NCBI RefSeq assembly: GCF_019880385.1
Contig: NZ_CP082273.1
Span: 2,232,001 to 2,296,000, forward strand
Source: Nocardioides coralli
GTDB taxonomy: Bacteria; Actinomycetota; Actinomycetes; Propionibacteriales; Nocardioidaceae
Direction of reading: 5' to 3'
Length of the DNA stretch: 64,000 nucleotides
The notes below the pieces were generated by a model. The model had not been told where the DNA came from. It was given only the letters and a program-made list of their open reading frames with translations, and ran no database searches. The position numbers were made by a program, and so were the translations under genes. Numbering within the stretch: position 1 is the first letter of the stretch; every line of letters starts with the position of its first letter. Positions 7,503 to 17,015 of the stretch are shown here, one piece after another.

Positions 7503-8431
7503 CCCCGGGCCAGCAGCGCCGCTCCCACCATCCCGGCCGCCGCACCCAGCGCCGCCGGCCGCAGGGGCGGCACGATGCGGTGGTCGACGGCCACCAGGGA
7601 CCTCGCCAGGGCCTCGCGGGCCGGGTCGAGCAGCCGGTCACCGGACTCGGCGAGCCCACCGCCCACGACGACCAGCGCCGGGTCGAGGGCTGCCACGACG
7701 TTCGCCAGACCGACCCCGAGCCAGTGCCCGACGCTGCTGAAGGCGGCGCGAGCGACCAGGTCGCCCTCCTGGGCCGCCGTCGTGACCATCGGTCCGGTCA
7801 ACCGGGTCGGGTCGCCGTCACAGAGCTCCTGCAGCACGGTCGGCTCGACCCCCAGCCGGGTGCGCGCCTCCCGGATCAGGGCGTTGCCGCTGGAGTACTG
7901 CTCCCAGCAGCCGCGCCGGCCGCACTCGCAGCCGATCCCGTCCGGCACGACCCGCATGTGGCCGAACTCCCCCGCCATCCCCTGCGCCCCGCGCCAGACC
8001 CGACCGTCGACGACGACCGCCCCACCGATGCCGGTCCCCAGCGTGAGCAGGACGAACGAAGGGGTGTCGCGCCCGGCGCCGTACGTCGCCTCGGCGATCG
8101 CCGCGCAGTTGGCGTCGTTGTCCAGGGCGACCGGGACGCCGAGCCGCCTGGCGAGCCGCCCGGCGACGTCATCGTCCCGCCAGGGCAGGTGCGGAGCGAA
8201 CCGGACCCGGCCGCCGGAGACGAAGCCCGCCGCCGCGAGGCCGACGGCCTCGACCGGCTCGGGTCCGCTCGCGGCGTGCACCGCGTCGACCAGCGCTTCC
8301 TCGATGGCCTCCGGGGACGTGTGGCGACCCGGTGTGGTGCCCCGCGCCGTCCGCAGCACCTCGCCGTCAGCAGCGACCGCGCCGGCGAGCACCTTGGTGC
8401 CCCCGACGTCGACACCGACGACCGCCCCCAT
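7487..8431 (-). CDS. ROK family sugar kinase, probable glucokinase
   Basis: This 314-residue ROK kinase has an N-terminal phosphate-binding loop VGVDVGGTK, the catalytic aspartate in LDNDANCAA, the second phosphate loop TLGTGIGGA and the ROK zinc-binding signature CECGRRGCWEQYSSG preceded by GHMRVV. It lacks an N-terminal winged helix, so it is an enzyme rather than a ROK repressor, most likely ATP-dependent glucose phosphorylation. It is the last gene of the SRPBCC-ArsA-DUF5304-ROK-ROK operon, 5 bp after the upstream kinase. A ROK glucokinase near the same partners is also known in Streptomyces (glkA region). Its 3' end overlaps the TIGR00300 gene by 16 bp. Confidence 0.88.
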   Translation of the reverse strand: MGAVVGVDVGGTKVLAGAVAADGEVLRTARGTTPGRHTSPEAIEEALVDAVHAASGPEPVEAVGLAAAGFVSGGRVRFAPHLPWRDDDVAGRLARRLGVPVALDNDANCAAIAEATYGAGRDTPSFVLLTLGTGIGGAVVVDGRVWRGAQGMAGEFGHMRVVPDGIGCECGRRGCWEQYSSGNALIREARTRLGVEPTVLQELCDGDPTRLTGPMVTTAAQEGDLVARAAFSSVGHWLGVGLANVVAALDPALVVVGGGLAESGDRLLDPAREALARSLVAVDHRIVPPLRPAALGAAAGMVGAALLARGQSRR

Positions 8432-8436
8432 CCCGG

Positions 8437-9375
8437 TCAGCGCCTGGCGAGGTCAGCCGCACCGACGAGGCCGGCGGAGTTGCCGAGGGTCGCGAGCCGG
8501 ATCGCGGCGACCGGCCGGTGTGCCCGACCCGGGAGGCTCGCCTCGAACGCCACCCGCAGTGGTTCCAGCAGCAGCTCCTGCGCCTCGCTGACCCCGCCGC
8601 CGATCGCGACGACCGCCGGGTCGAGCACGCTGCACAACGAGGCGATGCCCTCGCCCAGCCAGCGACCGGTCTCGGCCAGCCGCTCGACGGCGAAGGGGTC
8701 CCCGGCCTGGGCGGCAGCGGTGATGTCGGGTCCCGTGATGGCGCCAGGAGCGCCCGCGCGGTCGACGAGGCCTGCTGCTGCCGGCTCGCCCATGCCGGCG
8801 AGCCGGCGGGCGTCCCGGACCAGGGCGCTGCCGCTGGCGTACTGCTCCAGGCAGCCCCGCTGGCCGCAGCCGCACGGGTGTCCCCCGGGGACGACGCGGA
8901 GGTGGCCGATCTCGGCGGCGACACCGAATGCGCCCCGGTGGACGTCCCCGCCGAGGACGAGACCACCACCGACGCCGGTGCCGACCGTCACCAGCAGCAG
9001 GTCCTCGACGTCGTGACCGGCGCCGTACCGGAACTCCCCCCAGGCAGCGGCGTTGGCGTCGTTCTCGACGACGACCCGCAACCCGATCCGGTCCTCGAGC
9101 TCCCCCTTGAGGTCGACGTCGCGCCAGGCCAGGTTGGGTGCGATCAGGACCTTGGCGCGGTCGCGGTCGACGTAGCCGGCCGCGCCGACGCCGACGGCCT
9201 CGACGTCGTGGCGGGACCGAAGCTGGGAGACGAGGTCGGAGATCGCGTCCTCGATGGCCGCGACGTCGCTGGCCGGGGACTCCACGCGGAGCCGCTCCAG
9301 GACCCGCCCCTCCTCGTCGACCACACCACCGGCGATCTTGGTGCCGCCGACGTCGATGCCGCACGTGAGGCTCAT
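8437..9375 (-). CDS. ROK family kinase, second copy in tandem
   Basis: This 312-residue ROK kinase is a diverged paralogue of the next gene in the operon. It shows CGIDVGGTKIAGG, the catalytic VENDANAAAWGE block, VTVGTGVGGG and the zinc motif CGCGQRGCLEQYASG. Family members phosphorylate glucose or related hexoses. The ATG at 9375 overlaps the stop of the DUF5304 gene (ATGA, 9372-9375); an upstream in-frame start would read through that gene and is rejected. Two adjacent ROK kinases suggest different sugar or phosphate-donor preferences, which cannot be read from the sequence. Confidence 0.87.
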   Translation of the reverse strand: MSLTCGIDVGGTKIAGGVVDEEGRVLERLRVESPASDVAAIEDAISDLVSQLRSRHDVEAVGVGAAGYVDRDRAKVLIAPNLAWRDVDLKGELEDRIGLRVVVENDANAAAWGEFRYGAGHDVEDLLLVTVGTGVGGGLVLGGDVHRGAFGVAAEIGHLRVVPGGHPCGCGQRGCLEQYASGSALVRDARRLAGMGEPAAAGLVDRAGAPGAITGPDITAAAQAGDPFAVERLAETGRWLGEGIASLCSVLDPAVVAIGGGVSEAQELLLEPLRVAFEASLPGRAHRPVAAIRLATLGNSAGLVGAADLARR

Positions 9376-9785
9376 GCCTCGTCCTCCGGCCACTCGTCGT
9401 CGGTCAGGTCGATGTGCTCGACACCGGCAGCCGGATCGGGCCGTGAGCCCGGGCCCGAGGCCGCCGCGAGCACCCCGGCCGCCGCCTGCATCAGGGACGC
9501 CGCCGCCACGGCGAGGTGCTCGCGCACCTCGGGGCTCGTCTCCCGCACTGCGTGGACGGCACGGCACACGGGGCAGTAGCGGCACTCGGACGACCCGGTG
9601 GCGACGTGCTCGTCGACGTCCTGCGCGACTGCGGCCGCTTGCGCAGCGAGACCGGAGAGGCCAGCGCCCAGGTCGGACCCCTGCTCCTTCGCCCAGCCGC
9701 TGAGGGCGCCGAAGAGCTTGGCGGCCTCCTCGCCGACGCTGCCGACCTCGTCGCCGCCACCGGCGTCACGCGGACCGCTGCTCAT
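9372..9785 (-). CDS. DUF5304 family protein
   Basis: This 137-residue, alanine-rich, probably helical protein has one Cys/His cluster, CRYCPVCRAVHAVRE, near residues 68-82, and an acidic C-terminus. The cluster resembles a small metal-binding knuckle. This matches the DUF5304 family found beside ArsA-like ATPases in actinobacteria; the function is unknown. It is coupled at both ends: its ATG overlaps the ArsA gene stop by 4 bp (9782-9785) and its stop overlaps the ROK start. The context suggests a co-factor for the ArsA-like ATPase, which is inference only. Confidence 0.78.
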   Translation of the reverse strand: MSSGPRDAGGGDEVGSVGEEAAKLFGALSGWAKEQGSDLGAGLSGLAAQAAAVAQDVDEHVATGSSECRYCPVCRAVHAVRETSPEVREHLAVAAASLMQAAAGVLAAASGPGSRPDPAAGVEHIDLTDDEWPEDEA

Positions 9786-10951
9786 GACTGCCTCTCCTCG
9801 AACCTGACCTGCAGCTCACCCTGCTCCACCCGCGCGCCGGCCGTCCGGTACCTCGACAGCACCGCGGGCAGGGTGAGCAGCCGACGATACGACCCCACGC
9901 TGACCACGAGCTCGTCGCCCGTGCGCGCGAGATCGACGTCGGAGCGCTGCACCCCGGGGAGCGCGAGGTGCAGGACCGCGCCCGTGCCCGTCCGCGTGAC
10001 CCGGAACGGGCCCTCGCCCACCGGCCGGGCCAGGGGGTCGGCGACGCCGTAGACCTCGGACGCCAGCGTCCGCAGGGCCTGCTCCCCCACCGGCTCGCAG
10101 GGGCGGTAGACCGAGCGCCACACCGGGAGCCCCGCGAAGGACTGGGCGACCTGTTCGAGGACAGCGTCCTGCGCCGTCACCCAGCCGGCGCGCCAGTCGT
10201 CGGCGCCCTCGGCCGGGAAGACCCGGTTGGCGACGACGCCGTCGACGCGGTAGCCGAAGAGCGACAGCGTCGTGTAGGAGCGACGCGCCTCGGCGAGCAC
10301 GACCTGCTCCGGGGTGAGCACCAGGCGCACGCTCGCGTCTGGCCCGCTGAGGAGTCGACGTACCTCGTCGAGCTCCTGGTGGAGCCGCTCGACGGCGTCG
10401 AAGACGGTGTCCTCGGGCATGGGGACGCCGGCGGCACGCTGCAGCACCGGCTTGAGCGTCCGCACGACGCGGCGCTCGAACGGGAAGACGCGCTGCATGT
10501 ACCAGCCGAGTGCCTCGGGGAGCGCGAGCAACCGCAGTGTCTCCGCGGTCGGCGCGCAGTCGACGACGACGACGTCCCAGCAGCCTGACCGGGCCTGGAG
10601 CCGCAGCTCCAGCAGCGCCAGCACCTCCTCGGCGCCGGGGATGACGGTGAGCTCCTCGGCCGCCACCGGGTCGACGCCCGCGACGTCGAGCACGGACAGC
10701 AGATAGCCCTGGATGTCGGCCCAGGACTGCTCGAAGCGCCGCTGGGCGTCGACCTGCTGCACGTGAAGCCGGTCGGCCACCTCGGTCGGCTCCGGCCCGA
10801 TCTCGGTGCCGAACGCGTCCGCGAGGGAGTGCGCCGCGTCGGTGGACAGCACCAGGGTGCGGTGTCCCGCGGCGGCGGCGAGCGCGGCGGTGCCGGCCGC
10901 GACGGTGGACTTGCCGACCCCTCCCTTGCCGGTGAAGAGCAGGACCCTCAC
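9782..10951 (-). CDS. ArsA family ATPase with C-terminal HSP20-like domain
   Basis: This 389-residue deviant-Walker P-loop ATPase starts almost at its P-loop (VLLFTGKGGVGKST, residues 3-16). The switch segments are visible as LSTDAAHSLADAFG and VVVDCAPTAETLRLL. The last 80 residues after GEGPFRVTRTG form a beta-rich segment resembling the HSP20-like domain seen at the end of actinobacterial ArsA/GET3 relatives. There is one ATPase half, not the duplicated form of classical ArsA, and no arsenic genes are nearby, so a GET3-like protein-handling role is as likely as metal transport. GTG at 10951 overlaps the SRPBCC gene stop by 4 bp. It appears equivalent to Rv2184c. Confidence 0.85.
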   Translation of the reverse strand: MRVLLFTGKGGVGKSTVAAGTAALAAAAGHRTLVLSTDAAHSLADAFGTEIGPEPTEVADRLHVQQVDAQRRFEQSWADIQGYLLSVLDVAGVDPVAAEELTVIPGAEEVLALLELRLQARSGCWDVVVVDCAPTAETLRLLALPEALGWYMQRVFPFERRVVRTLKPVLQRAAGVPMPEDTVFDAVERLHQELDEVRRLLSGPDASVRLVLTPEQVVLAEARRSYTTLSLFGYRVDGVVANRVFPAEGADDWRAGWVTAQDAVLEQVAQSFAGLPVWRSVYRPCEPVGEQALRTLASEVYGVADPLARPVGEGPFRVTRTGTGAVLHLALPGVQRSDVDLARTGDELVVSVGSYRRLLTLPAVLSRYRTAGARVEQGELQVRFEERQS

Positions 10952-11388
10952 GAGAGGGCTTCGACCCGCTTCTTCAGGCCCTTGAGGGCGGTGTCGATGA
11001 GGATCTTCTCCCCCTTGCGCTTGATCATCCCGATCAGCGGAACCGAGAGGTCGAGTGCGAGCCGGTAGGTGACCTCGGTCCGGCCGCCGCCGAGGTCGCG
11101 CAGCGTGTAGGCACCGTCCAGGGTGCGGAGCATCTTGCCCTCGACCAGGTGCCAGGTCACCTCGTCGTAGCCGTCCCAGTCGTAGGCCAGCGTGTACTCG
11201 TCCTTGATCGGCGAGACGTCGAGCCGGAAGAACACCCGCTCGGCCCAGCCGCCCTCGCCCTCCTCGACGACGCGTGCCTCCTGCACGCCCTTGGCCCACT
11301 CCGGGTAGGCGGCGAAGTCGCCGATGACCTCCATCACGGCGGCGGGCTCGGCGTCGATGACGATCGAGGAGGTCGTCTGCTCCGCCAT
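10948..11388 (-). CDS. SRPBCC family protein (polyketide cyclase/START-like fold)
   Basis: A 146-residue single-domain protein with the SRPBCC pattern: TSSIVIDAEPAAVMEVIGDFAAYPEWAKGV at its N-terminus, alternating beta strands (VEGKMLRTLDGAYTLRDLG) and a long C-terminal helix ending KGLKKRVEAL. The fold encloses a hydrophobic pocket for lipids or polyketides; the ligand is unknown. It appears equivalent to Rv2185c (TB16.3). ATG at 11388 is preceded by an AGGGGGA-like ribosome-binding site; the longer in-frame start at 11607 would run through the divergent acyl-CoA ligase gene. It heads the five-gene operon and is divergent from the ligase, hinting at a shared lipid role. Confidence 0.85.
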   Translation of the reverse strand: MAEQTTSSIVIDAEPAAVMEVIGDFAAYPEWAKGVQEARVVEEGEGGWAERVFFRLDVSPIKDEYTLAYDWDGYDEVTWHLVEGKMLRTLDGAYTLRDLGGGRTEVTYRLALDLSVPLIGMIKRKGEKILIDTALKGLKKRVEALS

Positions 11389-11443
11389 CGGGATCCCCCT
11401 GGGACTCGGGAAGGCTGCTGACCGCAGCATCACGTGCGCCGCG

Positions 11444-11485
11444 AGACTACCGGACCGCGGCAGCCCCGCTCGACAGCGGTAGCCT
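11444..11485. promoter_or_regulatory. Back-to-back promoters between the SRPBCC operon and acyl-CoA ligase
   Basis: TAGTCT (minus, 11444-11449) would start the SRPBCC operon with a leader of about 48 nt. TAGCCT (plus, 11480-11485) would start the acyl-CoA ligase message about 40 nt before its GTG. Both genes keep a normal Shine-Dalgarno. No -35 element stands out. Confidence 0.4.
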
Positions 11486-11533
11486 GCCGCGTGCACCGGT
11501 CGACAGGTGTCCGTCACGGATGGGGAGGAAGCA

Positions 11534-13321
11534 GTGCGGGAGTACTCGACACCGCTCGCGACCGAGATTCCGACCACGGGCAACCTCACCGACGACGTGG
11601 TGACCAACGCCCGGCAGCACCCCGACGCGGTGCTCTTCAGCCGTCACGACGGCGAGACCTGGCACGAGGTCGAGGCGGCCGACTTCCTGGCCCAGGTGAG
11701 CGCCGTGGCGAAGGGGCTGGTGGCCAGCGGCCTGGAGCCGGGTGACCGGGTTGCCCTGATCTCGCGGACGCGCTACGAGTGGACGCTGCTCGACTACGCG
11801 ATCTGGTTCGCAGGCTGCGTGACCGTCCCTCTCTACGAGACCTCCTCGGCCGACCAGATCGCCTGGATCCTGCGCGACTCAGGGGCCCGGGCGGCGGTGG
11901 CCGAGACCTCCGACCACGTCGCGCGGGTCGAGGCGGGCCGCGACGAGCTCACGGACCTCCGCGAGCTGTGGTGCCTCGACGACGGAGCGGTCGCTGAGCT
12001 GCGCCGGCTCGGGGAACGGGTCACCGACGACGAGCTCGAGGACCGGCGTACGACGGCGACGCCGCTGGACCTGGCGACCCTGATCTACACGTCCGGCACG
12101 ACGGGTCGGCCGAAGGGTTGCATGCTGACCCACGGCAACTTCATGTTCGAGCTCGGCGTGGCCACCGAGGAGCTGCACGAGCTGTTCGAGGAAGGTGCAG
12201 CCACGCTGCTCTTCCTCCCGCTGGCCCACGTGTTCGCGCGGATCATCCAGATCGGGGCGGTCAAGCGGCGGGTGCGCCTGGGCCACACGGCCGACATCCC
12301 CCGCCTGGTCGACCGGATGGGCGAGTTCCAGCCGACCTTCGTCCTCGCCGTCCCGCGGGTGTTCGAGAAGGTCTTCAACACCGCCTCGCAGCGCGCCACC
12401 GCCGACGGCCGCGGCCCCCTCTTCGACCGCGCGGCACGTGCGGCCATGGACTGGTCCCGCTCGCTCGAGCGTGGCCGCCCGTCGCTCCGGGTGAGAGCCG
12501 AGCACGCTGTCTTCTCCCGGCTCGTCTATCCCCAGCTGCGGCTGGCGCTCGGCGGTCGGTGTCGCCACGCCATCTCCGGCGGCGCCCCGCTCGGCGAGCG
12601 CTTGGGCCACTTCTACCGCGGCATCGGGCTGACCGTGCTCGAGGGCTACGGCCTGACGGAGACGACCGCAGCCCTGACCGTCAACCTCCCCGACGCCGTC
12701 AAGGTCGGCACAGTAGGGCGCCCCCTCCCGGGCACCAGCGTCCGGGTGGCCGAGGACGGCGAGCTCCTGTTCCGGGGCGGGCAGGTCTTCCCCGGCTACT
12801 GGAACGACGAGGACGCGACGCGCGCCACCCTGGAGCGCGACGGCTGGTTCCACACCGGTGACGTGGGTGAGGTGGACGAGGAGGGCTTCGTGCGGATCAC
12901 CGGCCGCAAGAAGGAGATCCTCGTGACCGCCGGCGGCAAGAACGTCTCGCCGGCCGTCCTCGAGGACCGCGTCCGGGCACACGCCCTGGTGAGCCAGTGC
13001 CTCGTCGTGGGTGACGGCCAACCCTTCATCGCCGCGCTGGTCACGCTCGACGCCGAAGCTGTCGAGGCGTGGGCGCAGGCCCATGCCCCCGGACACGCGG
13101 TGGCCGACCTCGTCGACCACCCGGACCTGCGGGCGGAGGTCCAGGCGGCGATCGACGACGCCAACCAGGCCGTCTCGAAGGCGGAGTCGATCCGGAAGTT
13201 CGCGATCCTGGCCCACGACTGGACCGAGGAGGGCGGCCAGCTCACCCCCAGCCTGAAGCTGCGGCGCAGCGTGGTGACCCGCGAGTCACGGGCCGAGATC
13301 GCTGCGCTCTATCGCGCCTGA
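11534..13321 (+). CDS. Long-chain fatty-acid-CoA ligase, FadD15-like
   Basis: This 595-residue adenylate-forming enzyme shows LIYTSGTTGRPKGC (AMP-binding P-loop), GYGLTETTA (A5-type motif), HTGDVGEVDEEGF (hinge region) and the C-terminal catalytic lysine in TPSLKLRR. It should activate long-chain fatty acids to acyl-CoA through an acyl-adenylate, probably peripheral to the membrane. The length and the long insertion before the A5 motif match the FadD15/Faa-type clade. GTG at 11534 has GGAGG 6 nt upstream; an in-frame GTG 27 bp earlier lacks such a site. It is divergent from the SRPBCC-ArsA operon, the same arrangement as FadD15 (Rv2187) in mycobacteria. Confidence 0.92.
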   Translation: MREYSTPLATEIPTTGNLTDDVVTNARQHPDAVLFSRHDGETWHEVEAADFLAQVSAVAKGLVASGLEPGDRVALISRTRYEWTLLDYAIWFAGCVTVPLYETSSADQIAWILRDSGARAAVAETSDHVARVEAGRDELTDLRELWCLDDGAVAELRRLGERVTDDELEDRRTTATPLDLATLIYTSGTTGRPKGCMLTHGNFMFELGVATEELHELFEEGAATLLFLPLAHVFARIIQIGAVKRRVRLGHTADIPRLVDRMGEFQPTFVLAVPRVFEKVFNTASQRATADGRGPLFDRAARAAMDWSRSLERGRPSLRVRAEHAVFSRLVYPQLRLALGGRCRHAISGGAPLGERLGHFYRGIGLTVLEGYGLTETTAALTVNLPDAVKVGTVGRPLPGTSVRVAEDGELLFRGGQVFPGYWNDEDATRATLERDGWFHTGDVGEVDEEGFVRITGRKKEILVTAGGKNVSPAVLEDRVRAHALVSQCLVVGDGQPFIAALVTLDAEAVEAWAQAHAPGHAVADLVDHPDLRAEVQAAIDDANQAVSKAESIRKFAILAHDWTEEGGQLTPSLKLRRSVVTRESRAEIAALYRA

Positions 13322-13502
13322 TCCACCTTCCCACGAGCTCGTCCGACGACGCGCCACGTATTTCCTGAAACGCGTGTGACTGAGGTGGTTTGTCCCTACA
13401 GTGGTCCCGCGTCCTGCTGAGCGTCGAGCGTTGGTCTCGGGCGAGGCGAGTTCAGGACGGCCGATCGACCCCCGGGGTCGGCAAGAGAACGAGAGGGTGC
13501 CG
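13322..13502 (+). promoter_or_regulatory. Intergenic region with candidate promoter of the Flp/Tad pilus operon
   Basis: This 181-bp gap lies between the acyl-CoA ligase gene and cpaB. A TACAGT -10 (13397-13402) has TGTGAC 16 bp upstream (13375-13380) as a weak -35. A near-palindrome with TTTC-CT-GAAA lies near 13361-13370. A GAGAGGG ribosome-binding site precedes the cpaB ATG, leaving a leader of about 95 nt. I see no convincing terminator for the upstream gene. Confidence 0.45.
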
Positions 13503-14234
13503 ATGAACCGCCGAACCGTCCTGCTCATCGTGGCTGTCGTCATCGCGTTGCTCGGTACAGCGCTCGTCTTCGTCTACGTCCGCGGCGCCGACCAGCGCGC
13601 CGAGGACCAGTTCGACACGGTCGACGTGCTCACCGCCGTCGCGCCCATCGAGCCGGGCGAGTCGATCGACGATGCCGCCACCAACGGGAAGCTGGCGATG
13701 GAGGCTGTCGCCCAGAGCAACCTGCTGCCCAACCACCAGACCTCCATCGAGGCCCTCAGCGGCAGCGTCGCGACAACGCGGATCTACGCCGGTGAGCAGA
13801 TCATCTCCGACAAGTTCGGGAGCGAGGTCGAGGCCACGACGGCTCTGGCCATCCCGAAGGGCATGATCGCGGTCTCCGTCAACCTCACCGACACCGCCCG
13901 CGTCGCGGGGTTCGTCAGCCCCGGAACCAGGGTGGCGATCTTCCTCAACGGCACGGACGACTCCGACAACAACTTCACGCGCCTGTTGCTGGAGGAGGTG
14001 GAGGTGATCGCGGTCGGTTCGACGAGCACCACCCAGACCACGACCACCACGCCCGAGGGCACCCAGACCACCGAGGAGCTCCCCAAGACGCTGATGACCC
14101 TGGCCCTCGACCAGGACGACGCGGAGAAGGTGCTCTTCAGCCAGACCAACGGTGAGCTGGTCTTCGGCCTGATGACCGAGGACAGCAACGTCAACTCCGG
14201 ACCCGGTGTCACGACCGGGACCCTCTTCAGGTGA
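13503..14234 (+). CDS. cpaB: Flp pilus assembly protein CpaB (RcpC), SAF domain
   Basis: This 243-residue protein has one N-terminal membrane anchor (about residues 5-27), a short linker and an SAF-type region with two characteristic stretches, YAGEQIISDKFG and ALAIPKGMIAVSVNLTD, then VAGFVSPGTRVAIFLNG, the conserved core of the RcpC/CpaB family. A Thr-rich stretch (TSTTQTTTTTPEGTQTT) interrupts the C-terminal beta region. In Gram-negative bacteria CpaB helps assemble the periplasmic part of the Tad machine; in actinobacteria it probably acts at the outer face of the membrane. ATG at 13503 follows GAGAGGG; an in-frame GTG at 13401 would add a low-complexity extension before the anchor. It is the first gene of the pilus operon. 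Confidence 0.88.
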   Translation: MNRRTVLLIVAVVIALLGTALVFVYVRGADQRAEDQFDTVDVLTAVAPIEPGESIDDAATNGKLAMEAVAQSNLLPNHQTSIEALSGSVATTRIYAGEQIISDKFGSEVEATTALAIPKGMIAVSVNLTDTARVAGFVSPGTRVAIFLNGTDDSDNNFTRLLLEEVEVIAVGSTSTTQTTTTTPEGTQTTEELPKTLMTLALDQDDAEKVLFSQTNGELVFGLMTEDSNVNSGPGVTTGTLFR

Positions 14235-14240
14235 GCTGCC

Positions 14241-15440
14241 ATGCCAGTCGTCGTCGACCCCAAGAGCGACACCATCGACACCCTGCTCACCACGGTGCCG
14301 GCAGGGGCCCACTCCATCGACCAGCTCGACCGGCTCGAGGTGTGGCTGGCCAACCGGCCTGAGGAGTACGTCGTCGTCCTCGGCCCCCAGGTCGAGCTGC
14401 GCGACGCGCTGGCGATCGCCGACGGCATGCGCCTGAGCCGTCCGTCGACCAGTGTGATCCTCGTCCGCGAGGAGGTCGACGCGCAGACGATGCGCGAGGC
14501 CATGCACGCCGGCGTCCGCGACGTGGTCTCGCTGGACGACGCCGACCTGATCCGGGCTGCGGTCGATCGGGCCTACCAGCTCTACGTCGCCCTGCGGGGC
14601 CCCGGCGGTGCGATGCACCAGGGCCGCGTGATCACGGTCTTCTCACCGAAGGGTGGGGTCGGCAAGACCACGGTCTCGGTCAACCTCGCGCTCGCCCTCG
14701 CGGACCGCGGTGCCCGCAAGGTGTGCCTGGTCGACCTCGACCTCGCCTTCGGTGACGTCGCGATCACGCTGCAGCTCTTCCCCAGCCACACGCTGGAGCA
14801 CGCGATCGGGTCCGAGGACGCCATCGACGCCCCCCTCCTGGAGTCACTGCTGACCCGTCACGCCGACTCGGTCATGGTGCTCGCGGCCCCGAACCACCCG
14901 GACGTGCGGGAGCGGGTGAGCCCCATGCTGGTCTCGCGGGTCCTGCGGACGCTGCGGGAGTCCTTCGACTTCATCGTCGTCGACACCGCCCCCGCCTTCG
15001 ACGAGCAGACCCTGACGGCGCTCGACGAGACCGACGAGATCGTGGTGATCGCGACGCTCGACGTGCCGACGCTGAAGAACGTCAAGGTCTCGCTCGAGAC
15101 CCTGGAGATGCTCGACATCGCCCGCGACCACCGGCACCTGCTGCTCAACCGGGCCGACGACAACGTGGGTCTCGGCTCCGACCGGGTGCAGTCGATCCTG
15201 GGGATGGACGTCACCTCGATGGTCGGCACGTCCGTGGACGTGGCGGCGGCAACCAATGCCGGCCAGCCCCTGATGGCGCAGAACCCGACCCACCCCTTCA
15301 GCAAGACCCTGAAGGAGCTCTCCACCCGGCTGACCGGTCAGCCGATCGCCCCCGACTCCGCCACCGCCACCGCCACGTCGGCGACACCCGCGGAGTCAGA
15401 GGAGGACAAGGCCAACCGACGGTTCCGGAGAAGGAAGTGA
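14241..15440 (+). CDS. cpaE: CpaE/TadZ-like MinD-family ATPase for Flp pilus
   Basis: This 399-residue protein has a degenerate receiver-like N-terminal domain (about 1-115; it lacks the usual DD pair) followed by a MinD/ParA-type ATPase. The deviant Walker A motif is SPKGGVGKTT (135-144), with LVDLDLAFGD and VDTAPAFDEQ as switch and Walker B segments. TadZ/CpaE proteins place the Tad machine in the cell and bind ATP. The C-terminus ends in a low-complexity, basic tail (RRFRRRK). It lies 6 bp after cpaB and 3 bp before cpaF, so it belongs to one transcript. Confidence 0.9.
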   Translation: MPVVVDPKSDTIDTLLTTVPAGAHSIDQLDRLEVWLANRPEEYVVVLGPQVELRDALAIADGMRLSRPSTSVILVREEVDAQTMREAMHAGVRDVVSLDDADLIRAAVDRAYQLYVALRGPGGAMHQGRVITVFSPKGGVGKTTVSVNLALALADRGARKVCLVDLDLAFGDVAITLQLFPSHTLEHAIGSEDAIDAPLLESLLTRHADSVMVLAAPNHPDVRERVSPMLVSRVLRTLRESFDFIVVDTAPAFDEQTLTALDETDEIVVIATLDVPTLKNVKVSLETLEMLDIARDHRHLLLNRADDNVGLGSDRVQSILGMDVTSMVGTSVDVAAATNAGQPLMAQNPTHPFSKTLKELSTRLTGQPIAPDSATATATSATPAESEEDKANRRFRRRK

Positions 15441-15443
15441 CCC

Positions 15444-17014
<1,571 letters not shown>

Positions 17015-17015
<1 letters not shown>

